A stretch of 64,000 nt of DNA from Exiguobacterium marinum DSM 16307 (lineage in GTDB: Bacteria > Bacillota > Bacilli > Exiguobacteriales > Exiguobacteriaceae), in the NCBI RefSeq assembly GCF_000620845.1, contig NZ_KK211189.1, positions 2,628,162-2,692,161 on the forward strand, read 5' to 3'. The notes under the pieces were generated by a model. That model searched no databases and was not told the origin of the DNA. It worked only from the letters and a program-made list of their open reading frames with translations. This document shows positions 25,533 to 34,197 of the stretch, piece by piece (position 1 is the first letter of the stretch; the number at the start of each line of letters is the position of its first letter). A program made the position numbers and the translations under genes.

Positions 25533-26993
25533 TTAAGAATGTTGTGAAGGTTCAGGTCGGTGCGTTGGTAATCGGGACGCAATGATAAACGCGATGATTG
25601 CGGCGACCATCGCCCCGATAAATATACTGTTCAATCCGGTCGCGATGATTTGTTCACCTTGCAGACGGACAGAGGCGCTTAGCGTCTCCGTCACACGTTG
25701 ATTAAAGAAATCTTCCAAAGACACTTTGGATAACGAGCTGCTTTCTTTAAAGTCGTTAAGAACGACAAAATTGAAAACCGCCCCAAACACAGCGACACCG
25801 AGCGTTTGACCGACTGTACTTAAAAATGAATTGGTCGCAGTCGCCGTTCCGCGTTGTTGATACGAGACGACGGTTTGCAGGACGACGATAAACATCGGCT
25901 GGGACAATCCAAATCCGACACCAATCAACGCCACTGCACTATATACCCACACGTCCGAACTAGACTGTGACAATAGCGTTAACGTGAGTGTCCCGATGAC
26001 GAGTAACCCCATTCCAATCATGGCACGCCGTCTCGGAGAAGCCACACCGAGTGTCCGTCCACCGATAATCGACGTGAATGTCCACGCAACAGATAATGGC
26101 ATCAGCATAAATCCGGCCTCTGTCGCCGTCTTGCCCAAAACAGCTTGTGCCCAGATTGGAATATAGGCTGACATGGAGACGAGTACCCAGGCTGCAAAGA
26201 AGACCGAACCGTTGATTGCGGCAATCGTTGGCTGCTTTAACAAGTCAAGCGGCAACAAGGGAGATTTTGCTTTTCGTTCCGATAAGAAGAAACTACCTAA
26301 CAAAACGATACTTAACATTCCACTTCCGACGATCGTCGTCGTCCATTCATTCGTTTCACTGAACGTGATGAGGGCATATAAAAATGCGGTAGTTCCACTA
26401 GCAAACAAAAGGGCCCCTTTCAAATCGATTCGTTCACTCGTCTCGGTGACGTTCTCTTTATAAAAGATGATAATCATGATGAATGAGAGTAAGGCAAACG
26501 GCACGTTCAATAAGAATACGTAACGCCATGATAACGTTTCAACTAAAAATCCGCCGATAACGGGACCGAGTACACCCGATACCCCCCAAACCGCGCTTAA
26601 AATCCCTTGAATCTTTCCACGCTCTTCATATTTATATAAATCACCGATAATCGTCATCGAAATCGGGAGTACCGCACCAGCCCCCAAACCTTGCAGTGCT
26701 CGAAAGACGATCAATTGTTCCATCGATGTCGCCAGTCCACACAATAATGAGGATAGTGTAAATAATCCGATTCCAAACAACAAGACACGTTTACGCCCGA
26801 ACAAATCTGCTACTTTCCCATAAATCGGTGTCGATACCGCTGTAAATAGTAAAAAGGCAGCAAACACCCAACTGACGAGCGTCGCTCCGTTCAATTCGCT
26901 AGCGATAACCGGTGTCGCAACTGATACGACCGTTCCTTCAATTGCCGCTAAAAAGGTTGCCAACAAAAGAGCAACCGTCACATTTTTTCTCAT
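25533..26993 (-). CDS. DHA2-family multidrug MFS transporter
   Basis: A 486-residue transporter with about 14 helices. The N-terminus NVTVALLLATFLAAIEGTVVSVATP carries the DHA2 motif, and loop 2-3 has GKVADLFGRKRV. Relatives (EmrB/QacA/LmrB) export lipophilic drugs with protons. The open frame extends upstream; ATG 26993 with GGGGAG at 9 nt is the likely start. A terminator-like hairpin lies between nosF and this gene, directly before its ribosome binding site. Confidence 0.88.
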   Translation of the reverse strand: MRKNVTVALLLATFLAAIEGTVVSVATPVIASELNGATLVSWVFAAFLLFTAVSTPIYGKVADLFGRKRVLLFGIGLFTLSSLLCGLATSMEQLIVFRALQGLGAGAVLPISMTIIGDLYKYEERGKIQGILSAVWGVSGVLGPVIGGFLVETLSWRYVFLLNVPFALLSFIMIIIFYKENVTETSERIDLKGALLFASGTTAFLYALITFSETNEWTTTIVGSGMLSIVLLGSFFLSERKAKSPLLPLDLLKQPTIAAINGSVFFAAWVLVSMSAYIPIWAQAVLGKTATEAGFMLMPLSVAWTFTSIIGGRTLGVASPRRRAMIGMGLLVIGTLTLTLLSQSSSDVWVYSAVALIGVGFGLSQPMFIVVLQTVVSYQQRGTATATNSFLSTVGQTLGVAVFGAVFNFVVLNDFKESSSLSKVSLEDFFNQRVTETLSASVRLQGEQIIATGLNSIFIGAMVAAIIAFIIASRLPTHRPEPSQHS

Positions 26994-27016
26994 CCATTCC
27001 ATCTCCCCAAAAAAAT

Positions 27017-27046
27017 AGTGGCGTCGGAAGGTTCCGAGCACCACTT
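27017..27046 (-). terminator. Terminator between nosF and the MFS gene
   Basis: Leftward, AGTGGTGCTCGGAA pairs with TTCCGACGCCACT (small internal loop), followed by ATTTTTTTGGGG. The MFS ribosome binding site begins immediately after the T run. Confidence 0.75.
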
Positions 27047-27056
27047 CAACTGTCTA

Positions 27057-27776
27057 TTATTTTGTGCGAGCCACGTCTATTTGACAAGTGTCATCTTTCG
27101 ATTCGAAAAAGAATTCTCTCAGTCGTTCGTATGCGGCCTGTTCTTCTTGAACATATACCTTCCCACAAACAGAACCTGCTCGCATCATCCAGACTTCGTC
27201 TGACAACATAGCAGCAACGTCCAACTGATGCGTTGAAAACACGATGGTCGCCCCTCGCTCGGCTTCCTGTCGTAATATGTCTCCGAGTGTATGCATCCAA
27301 ATGGGGTCTAGGCCATTCGTCGGCTCATCTAGTAAAAGAATATCCGGTTCGCTCACAAGTGCTTGAGACAGCAGGAGCCGTTGGCGCATCCCTTTCGAGA
27401 GTTCGGCGACGCGCTTTTGCTTATGTTCATACAATCCGACCCGCTCAAGAATTTTAGGAATCGGGCGTGCCCCTTGCAAAAAAGAATAATAAGCAAACGT
27501 CTCTTCAACTGTCCATGCGCCGTCAAATGAGAAATCGTCCGGCATGTATCCAAAGTTTTGATTATATTTCGTCCGTTGTTTGATTGTATAGCCGTTCAAT
27601 TGAATGATCCCGGTGCTCGGTTCAATCGTACCGTTCATTAGATTCAAAAGCGTCGATTTCCCAGCTCCGTTGCTCCCGCATAATGCAACAATTCGCCCCG
27701 GATTAATTTCTTCACGAATAGGATGGAGCGACCATGTATTACCATACTTTTTGCCTACGTCTACACAGTTAATCAT
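27057..27776 (-). CDS. nosF: NosF-like ABC transporter ATPase
   Basis: A 239-residue ATPase with Walker A GSNGAGKST, signature LSKGMRQRLLLSQ, Walker B ILLLDEPTNG and switch FSTHQ. ATG 27776 (after GGAGGAAAACGTC) overlaps the nosY stop by 4 bp; the longer open frame is not used. With NosY it forms the NosFY exporter that, with NosD, delivers a copper or sulfur species for cuproprotein maturation. Confidence 0.82.
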   Translation of the reverse strand: MINCVDVGKKYGNTWSLHPIREEINPGRIVALCGSNGAGKSTLLNLMNGTIEPSTGIIQLNGYTIKQRTKYNQNFGYMPDDFSFDGAWTVEETFAYYSFLQGARPIPKILERVGLYEHKQKRVAELSKGMRQRLLLSQALVSEPDILLLDEPTNGLDPIWMHTLGDILRQEAERGATIVFSTHQLDVAAMLSDEVWMMRAGSVCGKVYVQEEQAAYERLREFFFESKDDTCQIDVARTK

Positions 27777-28564
27777 GACGTTTTCCTCCAAACCAATATC
27801 GAAGCAAGCCATAGTAAGAAGCCACTCATCGTAAGTAAGGTCGCCCAAACCACTGCATACCCAATCGGTCGATTCATCCAACTCAATAGATCAAGATAGA
27901 CATCTCCAAAAACGTCTGATGATGACGCCGCTGTACTGGCCCAAATTCGCATCAAATCAAATCCATTCATAAACAACATAACGATCATCCCGTTCACTTG
28001 CATGCCGTAAGGGAGCCAGGAAATGATGGTCACGAGAATTGTCGGCCAAAGTAATATGAGGAGGACCCACGTTAAAAAAGCAAGCAATATCGCCCGAATC
28101 CGCGTACGTCCCACTAACCCAAGTAACGTACCGAGCGCTGCAGCATAGATCGTCAATCCAATCGCATAGGAAAGCAGAATCATCCATGTCTGAATCGATT
28201 GCCCGACCACGAGCGAGGCAATGAGGAATGCCAATAATAGAATGAGTACTTGCGTGACCAAAAAAGTGCTGAACCGAACGAAAATCAGCTTCCACTTCGG
28301 ATAGGTGAACGTTGACAGCAAGTTCAGTCGCTTCGACTCCCGCTCTTGCCCCCAATGGAGTGCCGTCGTCAATAAAATAAAAAGAGGGAGCAACAAACCG
28401 AGCACCGTGATGAGCGTTGCGCTTATATTCGTATAGTTCGCAGCAACCGGTAATGCTTGTCCAAGCCCCCCTAGTAGAACGAGCGTGAGAACCCATGTGA
28501 ATAAGAAAACGTAATTTTCTCGTTGCCGTAGGGTGCGTGCCCATTCCATTCTCCATAACGACAT
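27773..28564 (-). CDS. nosY: NosY-like ABC transporter permease
   Basis: A 263-residue permease with six predicted helices, the first near residue 20-38, and an N-terminal MSLWRMEWARTLRQRENYVFLF typical for ABC-2 type NosY. It lies 3 bp after nosL and overlaps nosF. It is the membrane part of the NosDFY complex. Confidence 0.8.
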   Translation of the reverse strand: MSLWRMEWARTLRQRENYVFLFTWVLTLVLLGGLGQALPVAANYTNISATLITVLGLLLPLFILLTTALHWGQERESKRLNLLSTFTYPKWKLIFVRFSTFLVTQVLILLLAFLIASLVVGQSIQTWMILLSYAIGLTIYAAALGTLLGLVGRTRIRAILLAFLTWVLLILLWPTILVTIISWLPYGMQVNGMIVMLFMNGFDLMRIWASTAASSSDVFGDVYLDLLSWMNRPIGYAVVWATLLTMSGFLLWLASILVWRKTS

Positions 28565-28567
28565 CGT

Positions 28568-29125
28568 TTACTGCCCTTCTTCTTCCATTTCCATGTCCAT
28601 TTCCGTATCACCATCATGATTATGGTCCATCGAACCTTCGCCGTCCATCATCATCTTCATCTCGCCGCGTTCCCACGTATGATCTTTTAATTGATCAAAG
28701 TCCATCATTTCGCCGCCATTGTCTTCCATATAGGCTTCAGCGTCTGCCTCTTTTGCGAACGAGAGAATATTATAAGCCATCGGTGTTTTTGACTCTTTGT
28801 CGTAAACAAACATCGCTTCGTCTAATTCGACCCAATCTTTCGTATTGAAGTCCTTCACATACATTGCAGCGATGTCTTCTTCTTTTTGTTCAGGATACCA
28901 ATCTCGCATGAGACAACCGATGTCATCAAATGCATATCCTTTTTCATTTTCCATGATCGCTTCCGCTGCAAACTGCTCATCCATAATTTTCATTTTACAT
29001 ACTTCACATTCGGTTTCGCCCCATTTGATATCAAACGGTTCTGCCGATGCACTTGAACATGCACCGAGTGCTAAAGATAGTCCTGCTACTGATAATAATC
29101 CTGCTACTTGTTTATACGATTTCAT
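28568..29125 (-). CDS. nosL: NosL copper-chaperone lipoprotein with metal-rich tail
   Basis: A 185-residue lipoprotein. The lipobox is LALGAC (Cys near 23). The NosL copper site CKMKIMDEQFAAE follows WGETECEVC, and YAFDDIGCLM fits the family. NosL carries Cu(I) to the Nos assembly complex. An unusual C-terminal tail (about 145-185) is packed with Met, Asp, Glu and His (MKMMMDGEG, MDHNHDGDTEMDMEMEEE) and could bind extra metal. ATG 29125 after GGGAGGAAAAGAC is chosen over TTG 29140; the gene overlaps the end of nosD by 14 bp. Confidence 0.88.
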   Translation of the reverse strand: MKSYKQVAGLLSVAGLSLALGACSSASAEPFDIKWGETECEVCKMKIMDEQFAAEAIMENEKGYAFDDIGCLMRDWYPEQKEEDIAAMYVKDFNTKDWVELDEAMFVYDKESKTPMAYNILSFAKEADAEAYMEDNGGEMMDFDQLKDHTWERGEMKMMMDGEGSMDHNHDGDTEMDMEMEEEGQ

Positions 29126-30296
29126 GTCTTTTCCTCCCAATTATCCAAATCATGATGAATAAAATGATACTCCCTAAGCTCCAAATCGAACCGTTCCATT
29201 GCCACGTCGCGGAATAGGTTTGTGGCGTAATATCTGTCAAAGATAAGTCTTCCGGGCTTCTCAGTATGTTTTCTAGTAGAAGAAGACCCGGTGACCCGTA
29301 CAATAATTCAAATGCCTCATATGAATCCGTTAATAAAAATAAATACGGATCGGTACGAAATGGAATCTCACTATAACCGTCACGGTCTAGGTCAAGTGTC
29401 GTACCATCCCAAACATTACCTTGCACAATATTTTCATATGACTCGACCATTGTCACCGATTCACGATTCCCTAGTAGATTATTTTGAAGAATCATCATCC
29501 CTGTTGCTTGTTTCAATTGAAATCCAATATCGTTTCCATTGATCGCATTCCGTTCAAGAATCGTTCCTTCTGACTGCTCCGCATATAAACCGATATGATT
29601 TCCGTAAATATTCGTCATCTCAATTGTTGTGTCGACGGCCTCATATAACATCAATCCCGTCGCCGTTCCGCCGAATTGGTCGTGCACATTCCCATTTTTG
29701 AAAACGACCCGATTCGTTCCCATAATCATCGCACCTGTCAAGTTATGATGTAGTTCCGGTACCGAAATCACAAGGTCGGTCGGAAACATCAAATGAATGC
29801 CATATCGAGAATAGGAAATAACCGGTCGAACAATCGTGTGCTGGGACCCGTTTTCTATGTAAATCCCATCTCGCACACCTTTGACAACGACTCCTTTTAA
29901 TTCTGCCGCTTCGCTATTTAGAAGTGCGACTCCATCCGCCTGGCCGTTCCCATACACAGCAGTTCGTATGACACGAACACCGTAACTATCTTCAATCAAC
30001 AGACCGGTACCTGAAGACTCAATCGACACATCGAGTAGCTGATGTCCAAGACCAGATACGTGAATCGCCGGTGCCTCATCACCCTCGCACTGCTGAATCG
30101 ACACACGTTCAAGCACTGCACCCGTTCCTTTTATAATAAAAGCGGGATGACCACAACTCGTATACGTTTTTCCAGCCCCATCAAAACTGTTATTCGATTC
30201 GATAACAATCGGTTCAGTCACCGGAATCGATGCTCCTTCCGCATTCGCATGCGGCATCCAACACATAAATAGGATGAATATCAGTAACCGTTTCAT
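29112..30296 (-). CDS. nosD: NosD-like periplasmic/extracytoplasmic beta-helix protein
   Basis: A 394-residue exported protein with signal peptide (1-19, ending ANAEG), a right-handed beta-helix of parallel repeats (about 40-300; for example GVRVIRTAVYGNGQADG and NIYGNHIGLYAEQSEGT) and a C-terminal membrane helix (about 370-388) followed by RKRHE. NosD links NosFY to its target outside the membrane. It is the first gene of nosD-L-Y-F. There is no nosZ or nosR next to it. Confidence 0.85.
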   Translation of the reverse strand: MKRLLIFILFMCWMPHANAEGASIPVTEPIVIESNNSFDGAGKTYTSCGHPAFIIKGTGAVLERVSIQQCEGDEAPAIHVSGLGHQLLDVSIESSGTGLLIEDSYGVRVIRTAVYGNGQADGVALLNSEAAELKGVVVKGVRDGIYIENGSQHTIVRPVISYSRYGIHLMFPTDLVISVPELHHNLTGAMIMGTNRVVFKNGNVHDQFGGTATGLMLYEAVDTTIEMTNIYGNHIGLYAEQSEGTILERNAINGNDIGFQLKQATGMMILQNNLLGNRESVTMVESYENIVQGNVWDGTTLDLDRDGYSEIPFRTDPYLFLLTDSYEAFELLYGSPGLLLLENILRSPEDLSLTDITPQTYSATWQWNGSIWSLGSIILFIMIWIIGRKRHEIV

Positions 30297-30309
30297 GCCC
30301 CCTCCTTCT

Positions 30310-30323
30310 CATAAGCGCTTACA
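30310..30323. promoter_or_regulatory. cre-like site upstream of nosD
   Basis: CATAAGCGCTTACA matches TGWAANCGNTNWCA at 12 of 14 positions. It overlaps the region just before the nosD ribosome binding site. Confidence 0.3.
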
Positions 30324-30401
30324 ACATCCATTCTACTGAAACCCCCATAGGTATGTGTGTGGTTTGTATGGGGTTCCTGTGACAGTTTCTTCATAAAAAA
30401 A

Positions 30402-30437
30402 ACACAAACGGTGAAGGGGTCGTTTCACCGTCTGTGT
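30402..30437 (-). terminator. Terminator of the sugar-binding protein gene
   Basis: ACACAAACGGTGAA pairs with TTTCACCGTCTGTGT; leftward it is followed by eight T. Confidence 0.85.
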
Positions 30438-30442
30438 ATTCT

Positions 30443-31735
30443 TTATTTCACTTTGTCTTGCCAAACTTTAGTGAAGTCTTGAAGCATTTCTTCACCTGTT
30501 TTTTGTTCACCAACATACGCCTGCATGAGTGCACCATATTCATTCACGGCACCATCCGGATACTTGAACCAGTTCCAAGAGATTGTCTTCCCTTCATTTG
30601 AATAGGCTAAGATATCATCTGCAAGTGGTCCAAGATCATTCGCTTCAACCGACTTGAAGGCCGGGATAAATTTGAACTTGTTGACCATGTAGTCTTTACC
30701 TGTATCAGACGTCGCCATCCACTCTAAGAAATCTTTTGCTTCTTCTTTATACTTCGAGTTTTTGTTGACGACCCAGTTGTTCGGGACACCGACCGGGAGT
30801 CGGTCCATCTTCTCAGCATCGTCGTTGATCGGGATTGGAACGAAGCCCATCTCTATATCCGGATTGACATCAAAGATCATCTGTTGTGCCCAGTTTCCTT
30901 GTTGGAGCATCGCTGTCTCTCCTTGAGCGAACTGTGTGACTTGAGTGTTATAGTCTGTCGTCAGTGGATTTTTATTCCCGTATTTAATCGTCAAATCAAA
31001 CAGCTTCAAGAATTCCTGGAACTGTTCGTTGTCTTCAAACTTCGCTTTATTTTCGTTAAGCGCTTGAATAAACGCATCTGGATCATCTTGCTGAGCCATC
31101 GGGATATTTAATAAGTGAATTCCTAAAATCCAAAACTCTGCATAACCGACAGAGAATGGTGTAACTCCCGCCTTATCTAATTTTTCAGCTGCAGTAGTCA
31201 ATTCAGAAAGCGTTTTTGGCAACTCATCGATGCCTGCTTTTTCAAACAGTTCTTTATTATAAATAAAACCGTACCCTTCAAGATTCATCGGCATACCATA
31301 CAGTTTACCGTCCATCGTCATCGGTTCTTTGGCGACTTCGGTCAAGTCTCCTACCCATTTCTCACTCGATAAGTCCTCGAGTTTGTCTTTCCATGTTTGT
31401 GCTTCCGTGAATCCACCGTTGTTGAAAATGTCTGGTTCGTTTCCTGAAGCAAATTGTGATTTTAAGGCCGCACCATAGTCCGCACCGCCACCGACCGTTT
31501 GAACGGTCACTTTGACACCCGTTTCTTCTTCATACTCTTTTGCCATCGCTTCAAGATCTTTGGCGATCTCCGCTTTGAATTGGAAGACGTTCAACGTGAC
31601 GTCTTTTTTATCTCCGCTGTCCGCATTTCCTTCAGAAGACCCTTCGTCCGTCAGTGATCCTCCACCACATGCCGCGAGTGATAAAACCATTCCGGCTGTC
31701 ATAACCGCTGTCGATAATTTCCACTTCCGCTTCAT
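30443..31735 (-). CDS. ABC transporter sugar-binding lipoprotein
   Basis: A 430-residue extracellular solute-binding protein, family 1. Signal and lipobox LSLAAC (Cys near 23) are followed by GGGSLTDEG and a bilobal domain starting NVFQFKAEIAKDLEAMAKEYEEETGVKVTV. WNWF near the C-terminus is typical for the sugar site. ATG 31735 after GGGAGGAAATGAG is used. It lies downstream of asnA, away from its likely permeases (33295-35099), but shares a 25-nt upstream element with them. Confidence 0.9.
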   Translation of the reverse strand: MKRKWKLSTAVMTAGMVLSLAACGGGSLTDEGSSEGNADSGDKKDVTLNVFQFKAEIAKDLEAMAKEYEEETGVKVTVQTVGGGADYGAALKSQFASGNEPDIFNNGGFTEAQTWKDKLEDLSSEKWVGDLTEVAKEPMTMDGKLYGMPMNLEGYGFIYNKELFEKAGIDELPKTLSELTTAAEKLDKAGVTPFSVGYAEFWILGIHLLNIPMAQQDDPDAFIQALNENKAKFEDNEQFQEFLKLFDLTIKYGNKNPLTTDYNTQVTQFAQGETAMLQQGNWAQQMIFDVNPDIEMGFVPIPINDDAEKMDRLPVGVPNNWVVNKNSKYKEEAKDFLEWMATSDTGKDYMVNKFKFIPAFKSVEANDLGPLADDILAYSNEGKTISWNWFKYPDGAVNEYGALMQAYVGEQKTGEEMLQDFTKVWQDKVK

Positions 31736-31784
31736 CTCATTTCCTCCCTTAATCTCATCCATTCTTTACAAAACCAACTTTAAA

Positions 31785-31798
31785 TGAAAACGCTTCCA
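31785..31798. promoter_or_regulatory. cre site upstream of the sugar-binding protein gene
   Basis: TGAAAACGCTTCCA matches the cre consensus TGWAANCGNTNWCA at 13 of 14 positions, 50 bp before the start. Confidence 0.6.
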
Positions 31799-31815
31799 AT
31801 ATGTAGGTGTCAAAA

Positions 31816-31840
31816 TTGACGGATAGGGTGGAAAATGTTG
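31816..31840 (-). repeat. Shared 25-nt upstream element, copy A
   Basis: A 25-nt stretch with core AGGGTGGAAAAT is 22/25 identical to 35157-35181. Both are in the same orientation upstream of the two halves of the sugar transporter, each just upstream of a cre-like site. Confidence 0.6.
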
Positions 31841-31849
31841 CACAGAAAA

Positions 31850-31875
31850 ACAAGACCCGTTTTAACGAGTCCTGT
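31850..31875 (-). terminator. Terminator of asnA
   Basis: ACAAGACCCG/CGAGTCCTGT (one wobble) with a T run leftward (TTTTTCTG). Confidence 0.75.
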
Positions 31876-31899
31876 TCCCTGTTTCTAATTATTTTTATA

Positions 31900-32880
31900 T
31901 TACAACAAGCTGATACCAGCATCTTTGCACGACTGAATCACTTCTTTTGGCCAGACCGATGTTTGGACTTCACCGATATGACGTGCACGTAAGAGATACA
32001 TCGCTACACGGGATTGACCGATGCCTCCACCAATCGTGAGCGGAAGTGTTCCTTCGAGCACACCTTGATGGAATGGATAAGCACGTTTTTCTTCGGCCCC
32101 GGCTTTTTGAAGTTGTGCTTCAAGAGTCACCTCGTCTACACGAATCCCCATCGACGATAATTCAAATGCCGACTCAAGTTCAGGGTGCCAAACGAGAATG
32201 TCACCGTTGAGCGACCAGTCATCATAGTCCGCCGCACGTCCATCATGTTTCATACCTGAAGCGAGTTTGTCTCCAATTTGCGAGATGAAAACCGCGCCGT
32301 ACTCTTTACAAATTGCACTCTCACGCTCTTTCGGAGTCATCGTCGGATACGCATCCTCTAGCTCTTGGCTCGTGATGAAATGAATGGCATCTGGAAGAAT
32401 CGCTTCAATACCATACGCTCTTTCCACTTCCGACTCTGTTTCACGGAGTGCCACATAAATCGACTCGACCGTTGCTTTTAAATACTCCATCGTCCGCTCT
32501 TCTCGAGCAATGACTCGCTCCCAGTCCCACTGATCGACAAAGAGAGAATGCGTCGCATCGAGCTCTTCATCACGACGAATTGCTCGCATTTGAGTATACA
32601 ATCCTTCTCCGACACCAAATCCATAACGTCCGAGTGCCTCTCGTTTCCATTTCGCAAGCGATTGAACGATTTCAAGTTCATGGCCTGGATACATCGTATC
32701 AAACTGAATGATGCGCTCCACACCGTTCAGATGATCGTTGACACCACTTGCTGATTCGACGAATAACGGCGCCTGTACTTGTGTGAGTCCGAGTTCACGC
32801 GAGACTTTCTCCTCGAAGAGTGCCTTTACTGCTCCGATTGTCTGCTGTCTTTCCTTCATCGTGCTTGTTGCTGTTGTCAT
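31900..32880 (-). CDS. asnA: Aspartate-ammonia ligase (asparagine synthetase A)
   Basis: A 326-residue enzyme that makes asparagine from aspartate, ammonia and ATP. It is related to class II aminoacyl-tRNA synthetases: [23 protein letters not shown] near the start, and [14 protein letters not shown] as motif 3 near the C-terminus. Length matches AsnA. The open frame runs on upstream into the leader; ATG 32880 after GGAGGAAACGGAAA is the start. It is preceded by a T-box leader with its own promoter, so it is probably switched on by uncharged tRNA-Asn. Confidence 0.95.
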   Translation of the reverse strand: MTTATSTMKERQQTIGAVKALFEEKVSRELGLTQVQAPLFVESASGVNDHLNGVERIIQFDTMYPGHELEIVQSLAKWKREALGRYGFGVGEGLYTQMRAIRRDEELDATHSLFVDQWDWERVIAREERTMEYLKATVESIYVALRETESEVERAYGIEAILPDAIHFITSQELEDAYPTMTPKERESAICKEYGAVFISQIGDKLASGMKHDGRAADYDDWSLNGDILVWHPELESAFELSSMGIRVDEVTLEAQLQKAGAEEKRAYPFHQGVLEGTLPLTIGGGIGQSRVAMYLLRARHIGEVQTSVWPKEVIQSCKDAGISLL

Positions 32881-32923
32881 TTTCCGTTTCCTCCAATTGT
32901 GGAATATTTGGGAGTGAAGCCAT

Positions 32924-33200
32924 GAAAAAAAGCCCTCCAATCCCATCGAACATGGGACGGAAGACTTCGGTTCCGCGGTGCCACCCAAATTAGTAGACGA
33001 ATCTACTCACTTTTTCGAGACAAACATCTCGTAGCTCCGATAACGGGGAGCGGTCCGGCTACGTCTACTGGCAAAGCGTTCGGGTAGCGACTCCAGGAAG
33101 TTTTTCGACGAAGGGTTAAGACCGGGCTCTCACCTCCCCCGGATCGCTTGACTCACTACCTTCATGTACTCGTCCTTTCGACGTCGTTCACAATTGAATT
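32924..33200 (-). promoter_or_regulatory. T-box leader (tRNA-Asn sensing) of asnA
   Basis: Read leftward, the conserved T-box GGGTGGCACCGCGG (32986-32973) is followed by a terminator hairpin (about 32966-32932: CCCATG-TTCG-ATGGG core) and a run of seven T. Upstream are stem structures in the size range of T-box stems I-III. A candidate specifier AAC (33080-33078), an Asn codon, lies at the expected side of stem I. The T-box and terminator are certain by eye; the specifier is a best guess. This occupies most of the 32881-33294 gap. Confidence 0.9.
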
Positions 33201-33207
33201 GAATTCA

Positions 33208-33235
33208 TTATTATAAATATTCTGAATAATGTCAA
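33208..33235 (-). promoter_or_regulatory. asnA promoter
   Basis: Leftward, TTGACA (33235-33230) is followed after 16-17 nt by TAATAAT (about 33213-33207). Confidence 0.65.
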
Positions 33236-33255
33236 CGGTTTTTCAAAAAAAAAAT

Positions 33256-33282
33256 AATCCTCCGTGTAGCGAACGGAGGATT
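33256..33282 (-). terminator. Terminator of the permease operon
   Basis: AATCCTCCG/CGGAGGATT stem; leftward it is followed by a long T run, ending transcription before the asnA promoter. Confidence 0.85.
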
Positions 33283-33294
33283 CCCTTAGGAGGG

Positions 33295-34197
33295 TTATTT
33301 AATCGAACCACTCGTGATCCCTTTGATGATATGCTTTTGCATACCGAAGAAGAAGACCAAAAGGGGAACGATTCCTAACACTAAACCAGCTAACGCAAGA
33401 TCCCACTGTTTTGTATATTGTCCAAAGAAATAGAACGTCGCGAGCGGGATGGTCCGTAATTCCACATCACGAAGAACGAGAGACGGCAATAGGAAGTCGT
33501 TCCAAATCCAGAGACTGTTCAAGATGACGATTGTCACCGTGATTGGCTTTAGTAGCGGAAAAACTATTCGCCAAAATACACCCCATGTCGAACATCCGTC
33601 AATGATGGCCGCTTCTTCAATTTCTTCAGGAATGGACTTCATGAACCCATGGTAGAGAAACACGGAGATTCCAGAACCGAACCCAAGATACATGACCATC
33701 AGTCCCCAATGACTGTTCAACAACCCAAGGACGCTCGAAACCTTTACAAGCGGAATCATGATAGATTGAAACGGAATGACCATAGCTGCCACGAATAAGA
33801 AAAAAATCATCGTGGAGACCCAATGTTTCGTACGAACGAGTTTCCATGCTGCCATCGAAGTAAAGATAACGATGATTGCATTTGCACCAAACGTGATGAG
33901 AAGTGAGTTTAGAAACACGCGTCCATAATTCATCGCTTCCCATGCTTCCGTATAGTTCGACGTCAACCATTCGTTCGGTAAGGCGGAAGTATTCGTAAAG
34001 ATTTCGGCCATCGATTTGAACGAGTTGGCGACAACGTAATAGAATGGCACCAAATAAAGAAGTCCGAGCAGAATAGCGACGAGTTCAATGACTCCGAGAT
34101 TCCAAGAATACGCTCCCGGGCGGAGAGGCCGCTTCGGGACGAGCTTTGGTGTTTCATCCAATTTTTTCTCGATTCGTTCCAATTTTTCCGTCGTCAT
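33295..34197 (-). CDS. Carbohydrate ABC transporter permease (MalG-like)
   Basis: A 300-residue permease with six helices and the EAA loop EEIEEAAIIDGCSTWGVFWRI (near 210-230), ending in the family tail GMQKHIIKGITSGSIK. It overlaps the companion permease gene by 4 bp. It uses a shared ATPase that is not in the window. Confidence 0.9.
   Translation of the reverse strand: MTTEKLERIEKKLDETPKLVPKRPLRPGAYSWNLGVIELVAILLGLLYLVPFYYVVANSFKSMAEIFTNTSALPNEWLTSNYTEAWEAMNYGRVFLNSLLITFGANAIIVIFTSMAAWKLVRTKHWVSTMIFFLFVAAMVIPFQSIMIPLVKVSSVLGLLNSHWGLMVMYLGFGSGISVFLYHGFMKSIPEEIEEAAIIDGCSTWGVFWRIVFPLLKPITVTIVILNSLWIWNDFLLPSLVLRDVELRTIPLATFYFFGQYTKQWDLALAGLVLGIVPLLVFFFGMQKHIIKGITSGSIK

Noticed and set aside
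27777-27881. Longer start for nosF
   Set aside because: It would overlap nosY by more than 100 bp; ATG 27776 has a strong ribosome binding site.
27057-30296. Denitrification locus
   Set aside because: Only accessory nos genes are present; without nosZ in the window, nitrous oxide reduction cannot be claimed.
32881-32988. N-terminal extension of AsnA
   Set aside because: It translates the T-box and terminator; the normal AsnA N-terminus begins at 32880.
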